Assembly (NCBI GenBank): GCA_030428695.1
Contig: JAUIEM010000519.1
Span: forward strand, 1-5,460
Direction of reading: 5' to 3'
Length of the DNA: 5,460 nt
Origin: a bacterium
GTDB lineage: Bacteria; Planctomycetota; J058; JAJDCP01
Within the stretch, counting starts at the first letter, position 1; the number at the start of each line of letters is the position of its first letter. The notes beneath the pieces are model-generated. The model saw nothing but the letters and a program-made list of their open reading frames with translations. It made no database searches and was not told where the DNA came from. This document shows positions 4,197 to 5,460 of the stretch, in pieces. Made by a program: the position numbers and the translations under genes.

Positions 4197-5460
4197 ATGA
4201 GTTCCGGGGCGGTGAGATCCAGACCGAGAGACCCCGACAGCTCGCGTGCCCTGAAAGCGCGCGACCACGGGCCGCGCGCGCTCGAGATCAAGGCGGAGAA
4301 GCTCGACGCCAACTTCCGCCGCACCGACCGCATCTTCGCCACGCTGCTGGTCTGCCAGTGGCTGGTGGGGACGGTGCTCGCGCTGGTGGTCTCGCCGCGC
4401 AGCTGGGCCGGGGCGCAGAGCCCGACGCACCTGCACGTCTGGGCGGCGGTGCTGCTCGGCGGGGCCTTCGCCGCCTACCCGATCGCGATGGCGCTGCTGC
4501 GGCCGGGGACGCGGCTGTCGCGGGTGTCGATCGCGATCGGTCAGACGCTGACCGCCTCGCTCTGGATCCACCTGACCGGCGGCCGCATCGAGACCCACTT
4601 CTTCATCTTCGTGTCGCTCGCCTTCCTGTACTTCTACCGGGACGTCCAGGTCCTGCTCTGGGCCGCGGCGCTGGTCGCCGTCGACCACATCCTGCGCGGG
4701 ATCTACTGGCCGCAGTCGATCTACGGCGTGTTGAGCGGGGCGGAGTGGCGCTGGGTCGAGCACGCGGCCTGGGTCGCCTTCGAGGTCGTCGTGCTGAGCG
4801 TCTCGATCCGTCGCTGGCACGTGGAGATGCTCGCCGACGCGACCCGTCAGGCCCAGACCGAGACCTTCAACCACGTGCTCGAGGCGCAGAACGAAGAGCT
4901 GAAGAAGGCCCGGGATGCCCTCTCGGCGAGCAACCACGAGCTCGAGAGCTTCGCCTCGATCGCGGCCCACGACCTCGCCGAGCCGCTGCGCAAGGTGCGG
5001 GCCTACTCCGAGCGCATCACCGCGCGCTACCGCGAGCAGCTCGACGAGCGCGGCATCGGCTACATCGACAAGATGCAGAAGGCGACCGGCCGCATGCAGA
5101 CGCTGATCGAGGACATCCTGACCCTGTCGCGGGTCGCGACCCGCGCGCAGCCGTTCACCTCGGTCGACCTCGGCGCGCTCGTCGGTGAGGTGCTCGCGGA
5201 CCTCGAGGTGCGGATCAAGGACAGCGGCGCGCAGGTCGAGGTCGGCGCGTTGCCGCAGATCCACGGCGACCAGCGCCAGCTGCGGCAGCTGGTCCAGAAC
5301 CTGCTCGCCAACGCCCTGAAGTTCCAGCGCGAGGGCGTGCCGCCGGAGATCTCCGTCGCCGTCGTCGACGATCCCGCGATCGGCGCGGAGCGGACCCACA
5401 TCCGCGTCCGCGACAACGGCATCGGCCTCGAGCCGAAGTACGCCGACCGCATCTTCAAGG
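4197..5460 (+). CDS. Membrane-bound sensor histidine kinase, partial (runs off right edge)
   Basis: The frame is open from ATG 4197 to the window end (421 codons). The protein senses a signal at the membrane and would phosphorylate itself and a partner response regulator. Residues 1-45 are polar and charged. Hydrophobic segments lie at about 46-66, 80-101, 109-127, 134-148, 150-167 and 187-204, a multi-pass sensor region. It carries the run GGRIETHFFIFVSLAFLYFYRD (128-149 in two halves around H134) and DHILRGIYWPQSIYG (163-177), which I recall from sensor kinases and chemotaxis receptors of several phyla. A charged helix (about 208-255) is a likely coiled coil. The H-box FASIAAHDLAEPLRK places the phosphorylated His at 258. 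The N-box NLLANALKF has N372 and the G1 box RDNGIGLEPKYADRIFK has D406, G408 and G410; the remaining ATP-binding motifs lie outside the window. The start has almost no ribosome site and may be leaderless; a GTG at 4212 is an alternative. No response regulator is visible. Confidence 0.88.
   Translation, partial: MSSGAVRSRPRDPDSSRALKARDHGPRALEIKAEKLDANFRRTDRIFATLLVCQWLVGTVLALVVSPRSWAGAQSPTHLHVWAAVLLGGAFAAYPIAMALLRPGTRLSRVSIAIGQTLTASLWIHLTGGRIETHFFIFVSLAFLYFYRDVQVLLWAAALVAVDHILRGIYWPQSIYGVLSGAEWRWVEHAAWVAFEVVVLSVSIRRWHVEMLADATRQAQTETFNHVLEAQNEELKKARDALSASNHELESFASIAAHDLAEPLRKVRAYSERITARYREQLDERGIGYIDKMQKATGRMQTLIEDILTLSRVATRAQPFTSVDLGALVGEVLADLEVRIKDSGAQVEVGALPQIHGDQRQLRQLVQNLLANALKFQREGVPPEISVAVVDDPAIGAERTHIRVRDNGIGLEPKYADRIFK

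Noticed and set aside
4088..4342. N-terminal extension of the GGGPS-like frame to an ATG at 4342
   Set aside because: The added 87 residues are Arg/Ser-rich with no family match, overlap the divergent kinase gene, and an AGGAG box sits exactly before the ATG at 4081.
4358..5188. Plus-strand 276-codon open frame in a second frame within the kinase gene
   Set aside because: It lies inside the kinase coding region, whose frame has clear H, N and G boxes; the alternative is Arg/Ala/Asp-rich without motifs.
3276..5399. Very long minus-strand open frame (707 codons) across the kinase and the GGGPS-like gene
   Set aside because: Its translation is dominated by Arg, Pro, Gly, Ala and Asp with no domain motif, it overlaps two well-supported genes, and long antisense frames are expected in DNA with strong G/C third-position bias.

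Overview
The window is a GC-rich stretch in which codon third positions are almost always G or C. It carries six tightly packed bacterial genes and no gene-free stretch above about 130 bases. No rRNA, tRNA, CRISPR or transposase gene is visible. The composition, an exported HEAT-like protein, a His-rich exported hypothetical protein and a multi-pass sensor kinase suggest a high-GC Planctomycetota-like or deltaproteobacterial-like organism. This is inferred from style only, and no marker gene is present.

Layout. Bases 1-1070 hold two minus-strand genes that look co-transcribed. The first is an anchored, histidine-rich hypothetical protein (start 1070). Its reading frame is cut by one in-frame TGA at 429-431 and then continues for 48 sensible codons to a TAG at 282-284. 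The second is the signal peptide and start of a HEAT-like exported protein (start 231), which leaves the window with an abrupt change of codon usage near base 80. A divergent promoter region (1071-1196) with a TTGACA box leads into a plus-strand pair. These are an FAD-dependent amine oxidase of the monomeric sarcosine oxidase family (1197-2363) and a classical NAD(P)-dependent short-chain dehydrogenase (2417-3325). A 6-base gap with a small inverted repeat separates this pair from a convergent minus-strand gene (3332-4081), a divergent member of the geranylgeranylglyceryl-phosphate synthase (GGGPS/PcrB) TIM-barrel family. Divergent from that gene, a membrane-bound sensor histidine kinase starts at 4197 and runs off the right edge.

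How they may work together. The oxidase and dehydrogenase probably form an operon that oxidises an N-alkyl or secondary amine and then reduces or oxidises a carbonyl or alcohol product, but the substrate cannot be read from sequence. The GGGPS-like protein and the kinase share a short intergenic region and may be co-regulated. The kinase has no response regulator in the window.

The points most worth a second look are: the in-frame TGA, which is followed by a perfect 8-bp hairpin with a GUU loop about 32 nt downstream, a geometry compatible with a bacterial selenocysteine insertion element; the GGGPS-like protein whose second phosphate-binding glycine cluster is replaced by acidic residues; the composition break at the left edge; and a possible leaderless start for the kinase.
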